In this document: positions 44,602 to 54,458 of the stretch, one piece after another
Numbering within the stretch: the first letter of the stretch is position 1
Layout of the letters: each line of letters starts with the position of its first letter
Source of the DNA: a gamma proteobacterium symbiont of Ctena orbiculata
GTDB lineage: Bacteria > Pseudomonadota > Gammaproteobacteria > Chromatiales > Chromatiaceae
NCBI GenBank assembly: GCA_003058495.1
Contig: QBVC01000017.1
Span: 62,001 to 126,000, forward strand
Reading direction: 5' to 3'
Length of the DNA: 64,000 nt
Translations under genes and position numbers: made by a program
Notes under the pieces: model-generated
What the model was told of the DNA's origin: nothing
What the model saw: only the letters and a program-made list of their open reading frames with translations
The model's database searches: none

Positions 44602-44657
44602 TCTCGATGCGTGAAGAGACCTAGCCCGGGTCTGCAGCTGCAAAGGCCGGGACTGGC

Positions 44658-45668
44658 TCACCAGACGAGCGGCGGCTCATCCATTTTCGCCAGCTGCTCG
44701 CGCAGGGTCAGAATATGCTCTTCCCAGAATGCCGTGGTATCGAACCATGGAAAGGCCATCGGAAATGCCGGATCGTACCAGCGCCGGGCAAGCCATCCCG
44801 CGTAGTGAATCAGTCTCATGGTACGCAGCGCTTCCACCAGGTGCAGTTCCGAGGGGTTGAAATCGTAGAACTGGCAATAACCCTCCAGCAGATCCGCCAG
44901 ACGCTCGGTCATATAACCGCGATCGCCGGAGAGAAACATCCACAGATCCTGGATCGCCGGGCCCATTCGGCAGTCATCGAAATCGACGATATGCGGACCC
45001 TCGTCACGCCACAGGATATTGCCGGGATGACAGTCGCCGTGGAGCCGAATGTTCGCTATGTCACCGGCGCTGGCATAACATGCGGCGATCCGGTCGTTCA
45101 GATCGGAGACCAGGGTCTCGTAGGCCAACGCCAGGTGCGATGGGACAAAACCATGCTGCAGAAGGTAGTTGCTGGGTTGATCGACAAACGTTTCGCGGTC
45201 GATGCCCGGCCGGTGTTGGAAGGAGGCGGCGGCGCCCAAGAGATGGATCCGGGCGATAAAACGGCCCAATTGAACCAGATGGCCGGGATCATCAAGCTCA
45301 GGAGCGCGCCCACCCCTACAGGGATAGAGGGAAAATCGGCAGACATCGTAGTGCAACAGGGTATTTCCGCTGCTGTCAATGATCGGGGCGATTACCGGTA
45401 TCTCCTGTTCCATCAGGTCGATGGTGAATTGGTGCTCCTCCAGAATCGCCCTGTCGCTCCAGCGATTTGGACGATAGAACTTGGCCACCAAAGGCGGCCC
45501 CTCTTCCAGTCCCACTTGATAGACCCTGTTCTCGTAGCTATTGAGCGCAAGTATCTGTCCATTGCAGCTGACCCCGGTGGATTCCACGGCATCGAGGAGC
45601 AGATCGGGTGTCAGGGTGGCAAACGCCTGCTCATCTGCCTGCGGCTTGATAAATTGACTGCTACTCAT
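44658..45668 (-). CDS. srkA: Stress-response kinase A (YihE/RdoA)
   Basis: 336 residues from ATG 45668 (AAAGG upstream); the TTG at 45686 is discounted. APH-like kinase fold: SYENRVYQVGLE, PLVAKFYRPNRWS (ATP lysine), IRLHGDCHPGNILWRD (catalytic loop, D and N) and HIVDFDDCRMGPA (metal-binding D). SrkA phosphorylates Ser/Thr and counters envelope-stress and MazEF death pathways in E. coli. Monocistronic. Confidence 0.93.
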   Translation of the reverse strand: MSSSQFIKPQADEQAFATLTPDLLLDAVESTGVSCNGQILALNSYENRVYQVGLEEGPPLVAKFYRPNRWSDRAILEEHQFTIDLMEQEIPVIAPIIDSSGNTLLHYDVCRFSLYPCRGGRAPELDDPGHLVQLGRFIARIHLLGAAASFQHRPGIDRETFVDQPSNYLLQHGFVPSHLALAYETLVSDLNDRIAACYASAGDIANIRLHGDCHPGNILWRDEGPHIVDFDDCRMGPAIQDLWMFLSGDRGYMTERLADLLEGYCQFYDFNPSELHLVEALRTMRLIHYAGWLARRWYDPAFPMAFPWFDTTAFWEEHILTLREQLAKMDEPPLVW

Positions 45669-45798
45669 AGCGGACCTTTGTTGCACTGATTAATTGACAA
45701 CCGAACTCCAGGTTTATTGCATCTGTTGGTAAAATTTAGGCTAACATTCACGGCTCAGTCATCAAAGCGAAGCTGCGGCGGGAGCGGCCATCCCTGGC

Positions 45799-46539
45799 AT
45801 GACCGACCGCACATGGGCATCACAATCACAGTTGCACAACAGAACGGGCGGCAAAATGAGTTCAGCAGATGACAGTATGAAAGCACCAAACAACAATTGG
45901 CTGCAACGCTGGAAGGATAACAACATCGGTTGGCACCATACAGAGTTCAACCAGCATTTGCTGAACTACTGGCATGCGCTCTTTTTGCCCCAGGGTTCAC
46001 TGGTATTCGCGCCCCTGTGCGGCAAAAGCAGGGATATGGCCTGGCTTGCCGAACAGGGGTATCGCATCCGCGGGATCGAGTTGAGCCCCTTGGCGGTCGA
46101 GGCCTTCTTCGATGAACAGAATCTTCAGCCTGAAGTCGAGCCAATCGGTGACTTCCAACTCTGGCGCAGCGGACCCTACGAAATATATTGTGGCGACATA
46201 TTTGATATTGCACAGCTCGACAACCGTGATATAGCCGCAGTCTACGATCGCGCCTCCCTGATCGCGCTCAACCCGGAACAGCGCATTCGATATGCGCGGA
46301 TGCTGCAACGGATTCTGCCGGACCGGATAAAGCTGCTGCTGATTACACTTGAGTACCCGCAGAATGAGATGGAGGGCCCTCCCTACAGCGTCTCAGGTGA
46401 TGAAGTTGAGTCGCTGTTTGACCAGCGCTACTCCATCCAGCATCTGCATAGTCTTAATATCCTGCGGGATACCGGGCGATACCGTGACAGAGGGGTCAGT
46501 CAAATGCAGGAACATATTTACCTGTTGAAACAGCCATGA
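45799..46539 (+). CDS. Thiopurine S-methyltransferase-like enzyme
   Basis: 246 residues at most. The TPMT family pattern begins NNWLQRWKDNNIGWHHTEFN, continues FAPLCGKSRDMAWLAEQGYRIRGIELS (SAM binding), YCGDIFD and AVYDRASLIALNP. Bacterial members methylate selenium, tellurium or thiol compounds. Starts at 45856 or 45877 are also possible, since homology begins around residue 28. Potentially relevant to metalloid handling in this genome, but no neighbour supports this. Confidence 0.87.
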   Translation: MTDRTWASQSQLHNRTGGKMSSADDSMKAPNNNWLQRWKDNNIGWHHTEFNQHLLNYWHALFLPQGSLVFAPLCGKSRDMAWLAEQGYRIRGIELSPLAVEAFFDEQNLQPEVEPIGDFQLWRSGPYEIYCGDIFDIAQLDNRDIAAVYDRASLIALNPEQRIRYARMLQRILPDRIKLLLITLEYPQNEMEGPPYSVSGDEVESLFDQRYSIQHLHSLNILRDTGRYRDRGVSQMQEHIYLLKQP

Positions 46540-46540
46540 C

Positions 46541-47080
46541 TCACGAAAACCAGTTTTCGATCTCCAGCGTCACCGTCTGGTTTTCATCGGACAACCAGAG
46601 CTGATTATCCTGAATCGTTGCATGTAGAGACATAGTCCGCTGAACAAGGGATTCGAGGCCGGTATCTCCGATCACTGACAACATCGCCAGCTTGAGATTG
46701 CTATAGCGTTGCAACCTGTTTCGATGCTGTGCCCACCATACCTCCGCGCTTCGCCTCGAATAGAGATAGACGATGACCTGCTGCGCCAGACCGCAGGCAC
46801 GCCGCAGCCGCTTCTCGTCCAGCTGTCCCAAATCGATCCATAACAGCGTCTCGCCACTCATGTTTTTCAGCCAGAGCTCGGGTTCATCATCGCGACAGAG
46901 CCCTTTGGTGAAACTGAGTGTCTGATCCGCATTCAGCGCAAACGCGACAAGGCGAATCATAAGCCGCTCGGTCGTCTCCGAGGGGTGACGCGCCAAAGTC
47001 AGATGATAGCTCTGGTAGTGCCCCCTCTCCATATCGGAAACCTGGAGTTCAGCCTTAAAAATAGTTGCCTTCAGGGCCAA
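46541..47080 (-). CDS. yaeQ: YaeQ family protein
   Basis: 179 residues with the family opening ALKATIFKAELQVSDMERGHYQSYHLTLARHPSET, ERLMIRLVAFAL and DDEPELWLKN. YaeQ has a PD-(D/E)XK nuclease-like fold; the E. coli protein can compensate for loss of RfaH in haemolysin expression. Actual activity unclear. Convergent with the methyltransferase, 1 bp apart. Confidence 0.92.
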   Translation of the reverse strand: MALKATIFKAELQVSDMERGHYQSYHLTLARHPSETTERLMIRLVAFALNADQTLSFTKGLCRDDEPELWLKNMSGETLLWIDLGQLDEKRLRRACGLAQQVIVYLYSRRSAEVWWAQHRNRLQRYSNLKLAMLSVIGDTGLESLVQRTMSLHATIQDNQLWLSDENQTVTLEIENWFS

Positions 47081-47119
47081 TTGCTGTCCTCCAATTGCGT
47101 CTGATAACCACTCGAATAA

Positions 47120-48418
47120 CTATACCCGCTTGTCGAGGGGGACGAAATCACGACGCGGCGGCCCCAAGTAGACCTGCCGCGGCCGGCCGATCCTTTGCAT
47201 CGGGTCGCTCATCATCTCCATCCAATGGGAGACCCATCCCACCGTCCTGGCGATCGCGAACATCACGGTAAACATATTATTGGGTATGTTCAATGCACGG
47301 TAGATGATGCCCGAGTAGAAATCCACGTTGGGATAGAGCTTGCGCTCCAGGAAATACTCATCCCTGAGGGCTATCTCCTCCAGTTTCAGCGCCAGTTCAA
47401 ACAGTGGATTGTTGTTGTCGGCGAGCTCGTCAAGCACCCTTTTACAGGTTTCCCGAAGGATATTTGCCCGTGGATCGTAGTGCTTGTAGACACGATGGCC
47501 AAAACCCATGAGACGAAATGGATCCTTCTTGTCTTTCGCCCTGGCGATATATGTATCGATATTGGAGACGTCGCCGATCTCTGCCAGCATATCCAATACA
47601 GCCTCATTGGCGCCGCCATGCGCGGGTCCCCAGAGTGAGGCGATGCCGGCGGCGATACAGGCAAAGGGATTGGCCAGGGAACTGCCGGCCAGCCTGACGG
47701 TGGAAGTACTGGCATTCTGTTCGTGATCCGCATGCAGGATGAACAGAAGGTTCAACGCCTCGACCGCAATCGGATGGGGATGGTAGGGCTCACAGGGCGT
47801 TGCGAACATCATATGCAGCAGATTGGCGCAGTATGAGAGTTCATTGTCCGGGTAGGTGATAGGTTCTCCAACACTGTGCTTGTAACTGGCCGCTGCTATT
47901 GTCGGTATTTTCGCGATCAGTCGATGGGCTGAAATCTCGCGATGGCGAGGATTGCTGATATCGGTGGAGTCGTGGTAGAAGGCCGAAAGTGAACCGACAA
48001 CGCCGACCATGATCGCCATCGGGTGGGCATCATAGTGAAAGCCGCCGAAAAACTCCTTCAGGTTTTCATTGAGCATGGTGTGATGGGTGATGATGTCGTC
48101 AAACTCAAGCAGCTGGGTCTTGTTGGGCAGCTCGCCGTAGAGCAGAAGATAGGCCACCTCAAGATAGTCCGCCTCCCTGGCCAGCTGCTCGATGGGATAA
48201 CCGCGATACTCGAGGATGCCCGCCTCGCCGTCGATATAGGTTATCCTGCTTTCGCAACTGGCGGTCGACATAAATCCCGGATCATAGGTCAACAACCCCT
48301 GATCCCGGTAGAGCCTCGTCACGTCCACCGCCAACGGGCCCTGGACCGGTTTCACGACCTCAAGATCTATGCTTTCCTCTACCGCACCTTCTCGTGTCAA
48401 ATGATATTTGGCTGTCAT
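47120..48418 (-). CDS. gltA: Citrate synthase
   Basis: 432 residues, hexameric type II form length. Joins acetyl-CoA with oxaloacetate. Motifs are [20 protein letters not shown] near 70, then [25 protein letters not shown]-equivalent [12 protein letters not shown], and [14 protein letters not shown] with active-site His and Arg. The catalytic Asp lies in [11 protein letters not shown]. Monocistronic. It links the acetate module to the TCA cycle. Confidence 0.97.
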   Translation of the reverse strand: MTAKYHLTREGAVEESIDLEVVKPVQGPLAVDVTRLYRDQGLLTYDPGFMSTASCESRITYIDGEAGILEYRGYPIEQLAREADYLEVAYLLLYGELPNKTQLLEFDDIITHHTMLNENLKEFFGGFHYDAHPMAIMVGVVGSLSAFYHDSTDISNPRHREISAHRLIAKIPTIAAASYKHSVGEPITYPDNELSYCANLLHMMFATPCEPYHPHPIAVEALNLLFILHADHEQNASTSTVRLAGSSLANPFACIAAGIASLWGPAHGGANEAVLDMLAEIGDVSNIDTYIARAKDKKDPFRLMGFGHRVYKHYDPRANILRETCKRVLDELADNNNPLFELALKLEEIALRDEYFLERKLYPNVDFYSGIIYRALNIPNNMFTVMFAIARTVGWVSHWMEMMSDPMQRIGRPRQVYLGPPRRDFVPLDKRV

Positions 48419-48574
48419 TTCTTATTCTCCCGGCAGGTTACAGGAACGACTCATCGCATTCCGCGGTATAGTTAATCACATACCTTTAGAAGGGATTACC
48501 GGATTAGACAGGTGTTGGCTGTTGATGTTCTATGGCAGATGCTTGCGACGGCTGCAGAAAAAAAGCGCAGGCGG

Positions 48575-48991
48575 TCACTCCTCAACACGACGGCGCAGCA
48601 GCTTCTGTCTTCCATGCCTGGTCTTGCCGTCGAGACGACGCCGATTCGAAGCCCTCGTCGGCCTGGTGGGAATGCGTTTTTTAGGTGACTCGGCACCCTG
48701 TCTTAACAGTTTCTGCAGCCTATGCAGGGCATCCTCGCGATTCCTTTCCTGATCCCGATGGCGCTGCGCCTTGATGACGATAACTCCTTGCTTGCTTATG
48801 CGCCTGTCATTCAGCGCCAGCAACTGTTCGCGATAGCGCTCCGGCAGTGACGAGTTACTGATGTCAAACCGCAGATGCACGGCGGAGGATACCTTATTCA
48901 CATGCTGTCCGCCCGCACCCTGGGAACGAATTGCGGTGATCTCTATCTCACTATCCGGGATCGAGACATACTTTGTTATTTTCAACACCAT
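48575..48991 (-). CDS. arfB: Ribosome-rescue peptidyl-tRNA hydrolase ArfB (YaeJ)
   Basis: 138 residues. The RF1-like catalytic motif GGQ is in SQGAGGQHVNKVSSAVHLRF (residues about 23-40). The C-terminal tail is rich in Lys/Arg, as needed to probe the empty mRNA channel of stalled ribosomes. Lacks codon-recognition domains. Length typical. Confidence 0.94.
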   Translation of the reverse strand: MVLKITKYVSIPDSEIEITAIRSQGAGGQHVNKVSSAVHLRFDISNSSLPERYREQLLALNDRRISKQGVIVIKAQRHRDQERNREDALHRLQKLLRQGAESPKKRIPTRPTRASNRRRLDGKTRHGRQKLLRRRVEE

Positions 48992-49196
48992 AGTGACTTT
49001 GACAGATTACTGACATCTTTCGTACACAAAACCGCGAGACTCCAGCAACAGCAGGCGCTTAATCCTTATGACTGCCTGAGTTGTGCGAAACAGCTGTCTG
49101 TTCCTGTCTGCCGATACAGTTATATCATGGCTCGAGGTTTTCTAACTATACTCTAGGAAAGTTCGGATCAAAGCGCTATCAAGATCGAGGATCGCA

Positions 49197-50327
49197 ATGA
49201 GAGACCGCCGCCCATCTGCAACCCTGTTCGCATTGATTCTGCTGCCTTTTTCCGCAATCACCGCGGCTGCATCAGTGACTACGGAAAAACACAGCATCGA
49301 TTACGAAATTGTTGTTGAGGGACTTGTCAATCCCTGGTCCGTCGCCTTTCTGCCCGAGGGCGGCATGCTGATCACCGAGCGCGGTGGGAAACTTCGAATG
49401 GTCAACAGCAAAGGTGAGCTGGAGTCGGAGCCTGTCAAGGGGTTGCCCGCGATCAACGAGCATCGCCAGGGCGGGCTTCTCGATGTCGTACTGCATCCCA
49501 ACTTCGAGGAGAATCGCTGGGTCTACCTCTCCTATGCCGAGCGCAACGGGAGCAACTATGGAACCACAGTCTCTCGCGGCAGATTGGTCGGTCGCAATCT
49601 CGAACAGCTGCAGACTGTTTTTCGCATGACGCGGAAAACTTCTGCGGGCCGCCACTTCGGATCACGCCTTGTGTTTGACCGCGAGGGGCATCTGTTTATC
49701 ACCTTGGGTGACCGCGGCGATCGACCCAGGGCGCAGGACCTAAGCGATCATGCGGGATCGGTGATCCGCCTCTATGACGACGGCAGCATTCCCAAGCAAA
49801 ATCCGTTCTTTGGCAAAAGCGGTCAATTGGCCGAGATCTACAGCTATGGCCACAGGAATATACAGGGAGCGGCACTGCATCCGGTGAGCGGGAAATTGTG
49901 GACCCATGAGCATGGTCCTCAGGGCGGGGACGAAATCAATATCACAAAGGCCGGTGCAAATTACGGCTGGCCGGTGATCACCTACGGGGTTAACTATGTC
50001 ATCGGTACAAAAATCGGTGAAGGCACACACAAGCCAGGAATGGAACAGCCTGTTCATGTCTGGGTTCCCTCAATTGCACCCTCGGGCATGATCTTCTACA
50101 ACGGGGACAAATTCTCCAACTGGCGGGGCAACCTGTTCGTGGGATCGCTCAAGTTTCAGCAACTCGTCAGACTCGAGATAGCGGGTGAGGCCATCACTCA
50201 CGAAGAACGGCTGCTAAGTGGAATATTGGGCAGAATCCGTGACGTAAGACAAGGACCGGACGGCCTTATCTATCTGATTACAGACGAGGAAAACGGCAAA
50301 CTAATCCGTTTAATTCCCGCTAAATAA
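49197..50327 (+). CDS. PQQ-dependent aldose sugar dehydrogenase (YliI-like)
   Basis: 376 residues with a signal peptide ending near ITAAA. Six-bladed propeller of the soluble glucose dehydrogenase type: NPWSVAFLPEGGMLITERGGKLR, GGLLDVVLHPNF, FGSRLVFDREGHLFITLGDRG, GHRNIQGAALHP, EHGPQGGDEIN and a C-terminal IRDVRQGPDGLIYLITDE. Oxidises aldoses in the periplasm using PQQ; no PQQ synthesis genes are in the window. Monocistronic. Confidence 0.92.
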   Translation: MRDRRPSATLFALILLPFSAITAAASVTTEKHSIDYEIVVEGLVNPWSVAFLPEGGMLITERGGKLRMVNSKGELESEPVKGLPAINEHRQGGLLDVVLHPNFEENRWVYLSYAERNGSNYGTTVSRGRLVGRNLEQLQTVFRMTRKTSAGRHFGSRLVFDREGHLFITLGDRGDRPRAQDLSDHAGSVIRLYDDGSIPKQNPFFGKSGQLAEIYSYGHRNIQGAALHPVSGKLWTHEHGPQGGDEINITKAGANYGWPVITYGVNYVIGTKIGEGTHKPGMEQPVHVWVPSIAPSGMIFYNGDKFSNWRGNLFVGSLKFQQLVRLEIAGEAITHEERLLSGILGRIRDVRQGPDGLIYLITDEENGKLIRLIPAK

Positions 50328-50505
50328 ACAATTTCAGTTGCCGCTATAATTCGCAGACGCTGCATGCATGTGACTTTCTGAGCGGACAGATATCAGTTAC
50401 CGCGACTCGGGAGCCGGATCAGAGGAGCTGGATAGACAGAGAGGGATAGTGTATGTTCTGCACCTTTATGACTGACCGGACATTTCGCACCCATATCCGT
50501 TCACA

Positions 50506-52620
50506 ATGCGTATATCCGATTACGATCTTAAAATCGATCCTAAGGCACGACAGGAGATACATCAAGCTGTCGTAAGGCTCCTTTTTATTTGTCTTTTCAC
50601 GACTTATATCTACGTACTAAAATCACATTCAGCATCAACCGGGATCGGCCAATCTCAACTCTACGCCGCCACCGGGTACACCCTGTTTTCCCTCGCCGTT
50701 TTACTCAGTCTTGTCATCTTTAAGCATCCCTCTCGTTGGCGGCGACTTCTCACCCTGGCAGGCGACAACAGCATCGTCTTTTACGGGCTCTATACAATGG
50801 GTGAATATGGAGCACCGCTGTTCGCTATCATGCTGCTTATCACGGTCGGGTACGGTGTTCGGTTCGGCATAGGTTATCTTTACGCGGCCACAGCGCTATC
50901 AAATTTCGGTTTCTTTGTGGTTATCGAATCTGCCGAGTATTGGCTGGCTCATAAATTCATGAGTTACAGTTTGCTGGTCACTAATATCGTGATTCCTGTT
51001 TTCGTTGCCTATCTGCTGAGAAATCTACTCGTCGCCAAGCAACAGGCGCAGGTCGCCAACGAAGCGAAATCCCAATTCATCGCCAACATGAGCCACGAAA
51101 TCCGTACCCCGCTGACCGGCATCATAGGTGTCAGCGAACTGATGCTTCGCCAACCCCATGCAGCTCATACCAAGAAAAACGTCTCCATTATCGAAAAGGC
51201 ATCCAAGCATCTGTTGTCGATCCTTAATGACATCCTCGACATATCGAAAATAGAGGCCGGTTACCTGAAAATCGACAACAAGCCATTCGATCTGCATGCC
51301 CTGGTGATCCTGGTTGGTAACAGCTATAAAGCTATTGCCCATAGCAAGTCCTTGAAATTCGTCGTCGACATATCGGCAACCGTGCCAAACCGTGTCTGTG
51401 GGGATCAGATTCGTCTGCGTCAAGTACTGATGAACCTGGTGAGCAATGCCATCAAGTTTACCGATAGCGGCCAGATTGAATTAAAGATCGCTAAACTATC
51501 GGAGAAGGGCGGTAGTGTCCTGCTTCGTTTTGAGGTCAATGACACCGGCATCGGGATCAATCATGAGATGCAGACCGCGATCTTCGAGAGATTCACCCAG
51601 CTTGAGGATTCGGACGCAAGATCCAGCGGCGGCACCGGGCTGGGGATGTCGATTTCAAAGGATCTTGTCGAACTCATGCAGGGAGAGCTGGCGGTGCAGA
51701 GCCAACCCGGTCACGGTAGCCGCTTTTATTTCGATCTCGCATTCGAGACGCTCCCCCAGGAAGATGGCTTGAAGGATCTCAGGGGAGCCAGCGTCGTCAT
51801 CATAACCACCAGTGTCGAATTTGCGGAATCCGTGGCCGGCCTGTTGTCGGAGTGGAATATTGACAGCTCCCTGATCCATGAAAACTCTGAGATCGTCGAA
51901 TTTATAACCAAACATCTAAGCACCCCACCGAATCCGATTATAATTTTCGATGAATCCTGTCTGCTTCAGGACCAGGAAGGCGACTACTATCAACTGCTCG
52001 TCAATCCAATACTAAGCCGCTCAGCCATCCTGGCGCGAGACAAGCGAAAATCCATGGGCGAACTGTTCAGAATCCATAATGTCCCGATGATCGTTGAAAG
52101 TATCAAAGACCCGGCACAGCTGTACAACTCGCTCCATTATGTACATTCGTTAAAGGCAGACAAGCAAACATATGACCTCGCGGACAGCTTCTCATCCGCC
52201 GCGGCAGGCATGCGCATACTGGTGGCGGAAGACAGCCCGGTAAATCGCTACCTCATAAATGAAATCCTGAGCAGAGGCGGCTATCAGGTCACCCTACATG
52301 AAGACGGCAAGAGCGCACTCGAAAAACTGAAGAATGAACGCTTCGACCTCGCAATTCTGGATATGCAAATGCCGGTTGTAACCGGCATCGATATGGTCGA
52401 GGATATACGGAACAACCACGACATCAACAGTAATATCCCAATTATCATCCTCACTGCAAATAAAACCACCGCGGCACGCGACAAGTCGATGAATGCAGGG
52501 GCCAATGCCTTCCTAACTAAACCCATTGATATATCTGCATTGATACAGACGATTAATGATCTGGCAACTGGCTCCAGGGGGGATCAGGATACCGAGCGGT
52601 TGCTGACTATGGAGAAGTAA
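50506..52620 (+). CDS. RpfC-like hybrid sensor kinase
   Basis: 704 residues. An N-terminal membrane domain of about five helices (22-172) resembles the RpfC input module (ALFAIML-type pore region, VRFGIGYLY). HisKA has H197 in [13 protein letters not shown]. HATPase follows to about 410 ([25 protein letters not shown]). A receiver-like but degenerate domain spans about 425-545, then a canonical C-terminal receiver (about 565-690) has [11 protein letters not shown] and [10 protein letters not shown]. No Hpt domain is present, and neither rpfF nor rpfG is adjacent. Signal unknown. RBS not obvious. Confidence 0.88.
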   Translation: MRISDYDLKIDPKARQEIHQAVVRLLFICLFTTYIYVLKSHSASTGIGQSQLYAATGYTLFSLAVLLSLVIFKHPSRWRRLLTLAGDNSIVFYGLYTMGEYGAPLFAIMLLITVGYGVRFGIGYLYAATALSNFGFFVVIESAEYWLAHKFMSYSLLVTNIVIPVFVAYLLRNLLVAKQQAQVANEAKSQFIANMSHEIRTPLTGIIGVSELMLRQPHAAHTKKNVSIIEKASKHLLSILNDILDISKIEAGYLKIDNKPFDLHALVILVGNSYKAIAHSKSLKFVVDISATVPNRVCGDQIRLRQVLMNLVSNAIKFTDSGQIELKIAKLSEKGGSVLLRFEVNDTGIGINHEMQTAIFERFTQLEDSDARSSGGTGLGMSISKDLVELMQGELAVQSQPGHGSRFYFDLAFETLPQEDGLKDLRGASVVIITTSVEFAESVAGLLSEWNIDSSLIHENSEIVEFITKHLSTPPNPIIIFDESCLLQDQEGDYYQLLVNPILSRSAILARDKRKSMGELFRIHNVPMIVESIKDPAQLYNSLHYVHSLKADKQTYDLADSFSSAAAGMRILVAEDSPVNRYLINEILSRGGYQVTLHEDGKSALEKLKNERFDLAILDMQMPVVTGIDMVEDIRNNHDINSNIPIIILTANKTTAARDKSMNAGANAFLTKPIDISALIQTINDLATGSRGDQDTERLLTMEK

Positions 52621-52685
52621 TCCAAGCCTGCGCAGACCGCCGGATGACGATGCGATCAAGGCCCGATTGTTTACGCCGCCTCGAT

Positions 52686-53675
52686 TCACATGCCTTTATT
52701 GAGCTTTTCCGCATAGGCAAACAGGGATGGTGTTCCGCCAGTGTGCCAAAACAGCACCCTATCCTCGCTTGTCAGCACGCCTGCCCGGATCATATCCAAC
52801 AGCCCTCCCATTGCCCTTGCGGTATAGACCGGATCCAAGAGGATGCCTTCGTATCTTGCGGTAATTTCCAATGCCTCTTTCTCGAGTTCACCGACAACAC
52901 CATATCCATCACCAACATAGTTTGCTTCGAGATGTATTTCGTCGCCGTGAAATTTAACAGTCGAGCCGATCAATTCAGCCGTCCTGTCGGCCAAGTCGAG
53001 AATAAACCTGTCGAATGGGACAGCATCGCTATCCCCTTTATCTATGTTTATACCAACCAGGGTGTAAGCTTTTTGTAAAAGCGCCTTACCGAGCATTAAA
53101 CCCGCATGAGTACCGCCGGAACTCGAGGCGAAAACAATATGCGAAAGCTGGGTTGTGTCGAGTTGCGCCTCCAGCTCTTGCAAGGCATTTACAAAAGCAT
53201 AAGCACCCAACTCGTTTGAACCGCCATAGGGGATAACATACGGTTTTTTGCCCTGCGCTCTCAACCGTTCGAATATCTCGGGAATGGTCTCGCCTTTGCG
53301 CTTAGCACCCGCCCAATGGATCTGCGCCCCCAGGAGATTATCGAGCAACAGGTTGCCATTTGCCGTTTCAGGCGGATCGCCGCCAAGCGCCAGGTGGCAC
53401 TCCAACTGCAGCAGCGCCGCCGCGGCAGCTGTTTGCCGGCAATGGTTCGATTGAGCAGCACCCGCGGTAATCACCGCATCGCATCCCTTGGATGTCGCGT
53501 CGTGAAGCAGGTACTCCAGTTTCCTCGTCTTGTTGCCGCCGAGGGCCAAGCCGGTCATATCATCACGCTTCATGAGAATTTCCGGCCCGCCCAATGCCGA
53601 ACTCAGCTTGGACAGTTTTATCAGAGGCGTCGGAAAAAAACCGAGATCCACTTTCGGCAGATACCTGTTTTGCAT
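52686..53675 (-). CDS. PLP enzyme of the D-cysteine desulfhydrase / ACC deaminase family
   Basis: 329 residues. The PLP lysine is in LALGGNKTRKLEYLL near residue 50. TAGAAQSNHCRQTAAAAA, PYGGSNELGAYAF and ASSSGGTHAGL are family motifs; the C-terminal WHTGGTPSLFAYAEKL closes the active site. Family members release H2S from D-cysteine, deaminate ACC, or (CuyA) release sulfite from L-cysteate. The sequence alone does not settle which. Convergent with the hybrid kinase. Confidence 0.88.
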   Translation of the reverse strand: MQNRYLPKVDLGFFPTPLIKLSKLSSALGGPEILMKRDDMTGLALGGNKTRKLEYLLHDATSKGCDAVITAGAAQSNHCRQTAAAAALLQLECHLALGGDPPETANGNLLLDNLLGAQIHWAGAKRKGETIPEIFERLRAQGKKPYVIPYGGSNELGAYAFVNALQELEAQLDTTQLSHIVFASSSGGTHAGLMLGKALLQKAYTLVGINIDKGDSDAVPFDRFILDLADRTAELIGSTVKFHGDEIHLEANYVGDGYGVVGELEKEALEITARYEGILLDPVYTARAMGGLLDMIRAGVLTSEDRVLFWHTGGTPSLFAYAEKLNKGM

Positions 53676-53770
53676 GGGTGAACCGTCCTTCGCTAAATAC
53701 GCTCAGGGTAAGACGGGGTGGGTCGAGCCCGCGCTCCCACCCGGCGACGAGGCAGCGGCGGCAGGATCAG

Positions 53771-54403
53771 CTATTTTTGACGCCAATTCCCCTTGCCATC
53801 CTGATACCAGTATCCCTTCGGCGCCTCTTCAACCCAAACCCGGGCGAATGTATCGCGTATGTTTTTCTCCCACTGGGGCTGGCCGTTGGCGCGGGCAATC
53901 TCGGCATAGAGCGCCTTGCGGTCACCGTTTTCATCGGCCACCATCTTTTTGACCTTGTTTCGATCACGCAGTGATACAAGCTTCAGATCACGCACGTCGA
54001 CCAGCCCGTTGTTGGTAAAACCCAGGGCGCCGGAGCGGTAGTGGGCCGCCAATGCGTTTTGCCTGCTCGACATGGAGGCGCGCAGCTTGCGTATCGCCGG
54101 CGAATCAATGTCGATGTTGGGCTGTGCCGCCTGTGCCTGCGGGATGATGAATCCGACAACCCCGGCCAGGGTATTGCTCAGCCCGGTTTGGAGGATATCC
54201 AGGGATGACTGTTCGTCATCCATTTTCGATTCCTCCTTCGGCGCCGGTTCCCCTTGACCTGGCGCTGCCTCCTCGCCCAGCACATCGCGCACGATGGTGC
54301 GTGCCGCCTCCTCGGCGGCAGCGGCGGGAAAATAGATATTGATGGTTACACAGGCCACCAAGCCCAGTGCCATGAACGGATAACCGAGAAAACGCTTCAG
54401 CAT
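53771..54403 (-). CDS. ydbL: YdbL-like DUF1318 lipoprotein
   Basis: 210 residues; AAGGA precedes the ATG. The lipobox LGLVAC is followed by VTINIYFPAAAAEEAARTIV, the usual DUF1318 lipoprotein start. A low-complexity linker (40-90) leads to the DUF1318 core (about 90-185, IRKLRASMSSRQNALAAHY; GALGFTNNGLVDVRD). A unique tail ends WYQDGKGNWRQK. In E. coli YdbL is a periplasmic helper of the YdbH-YnbE lipid bridge. The ydbH homologue is directly upstream. No ynbE gene is between them. Confidence 0.85.
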   Translation of the reverse strand: MLKRFLGYPFMALGLVACVTINIYFPAAAAEEAARTIVRDVLGEEAAPGQGEPAPKEESKMDDEQSSLDILQTGLSNTLAGVVGFIIPQAQAAQPNIDIDSPAIRKLRASMSSRQNALAAHYRSGALGFTNNGLVDVRDLKLVSLRDRNKVKKMVADENGDRKALYAEIARANGQPQWEKNIRDTFARVWVEEAPKGYWYQDGKGNWRQK

Positions 54404-54458
54404 TGCACTATTCCTTGATCGATCTTTTAGGCTGTTGGAAAAAATCTTAACTCATCGT

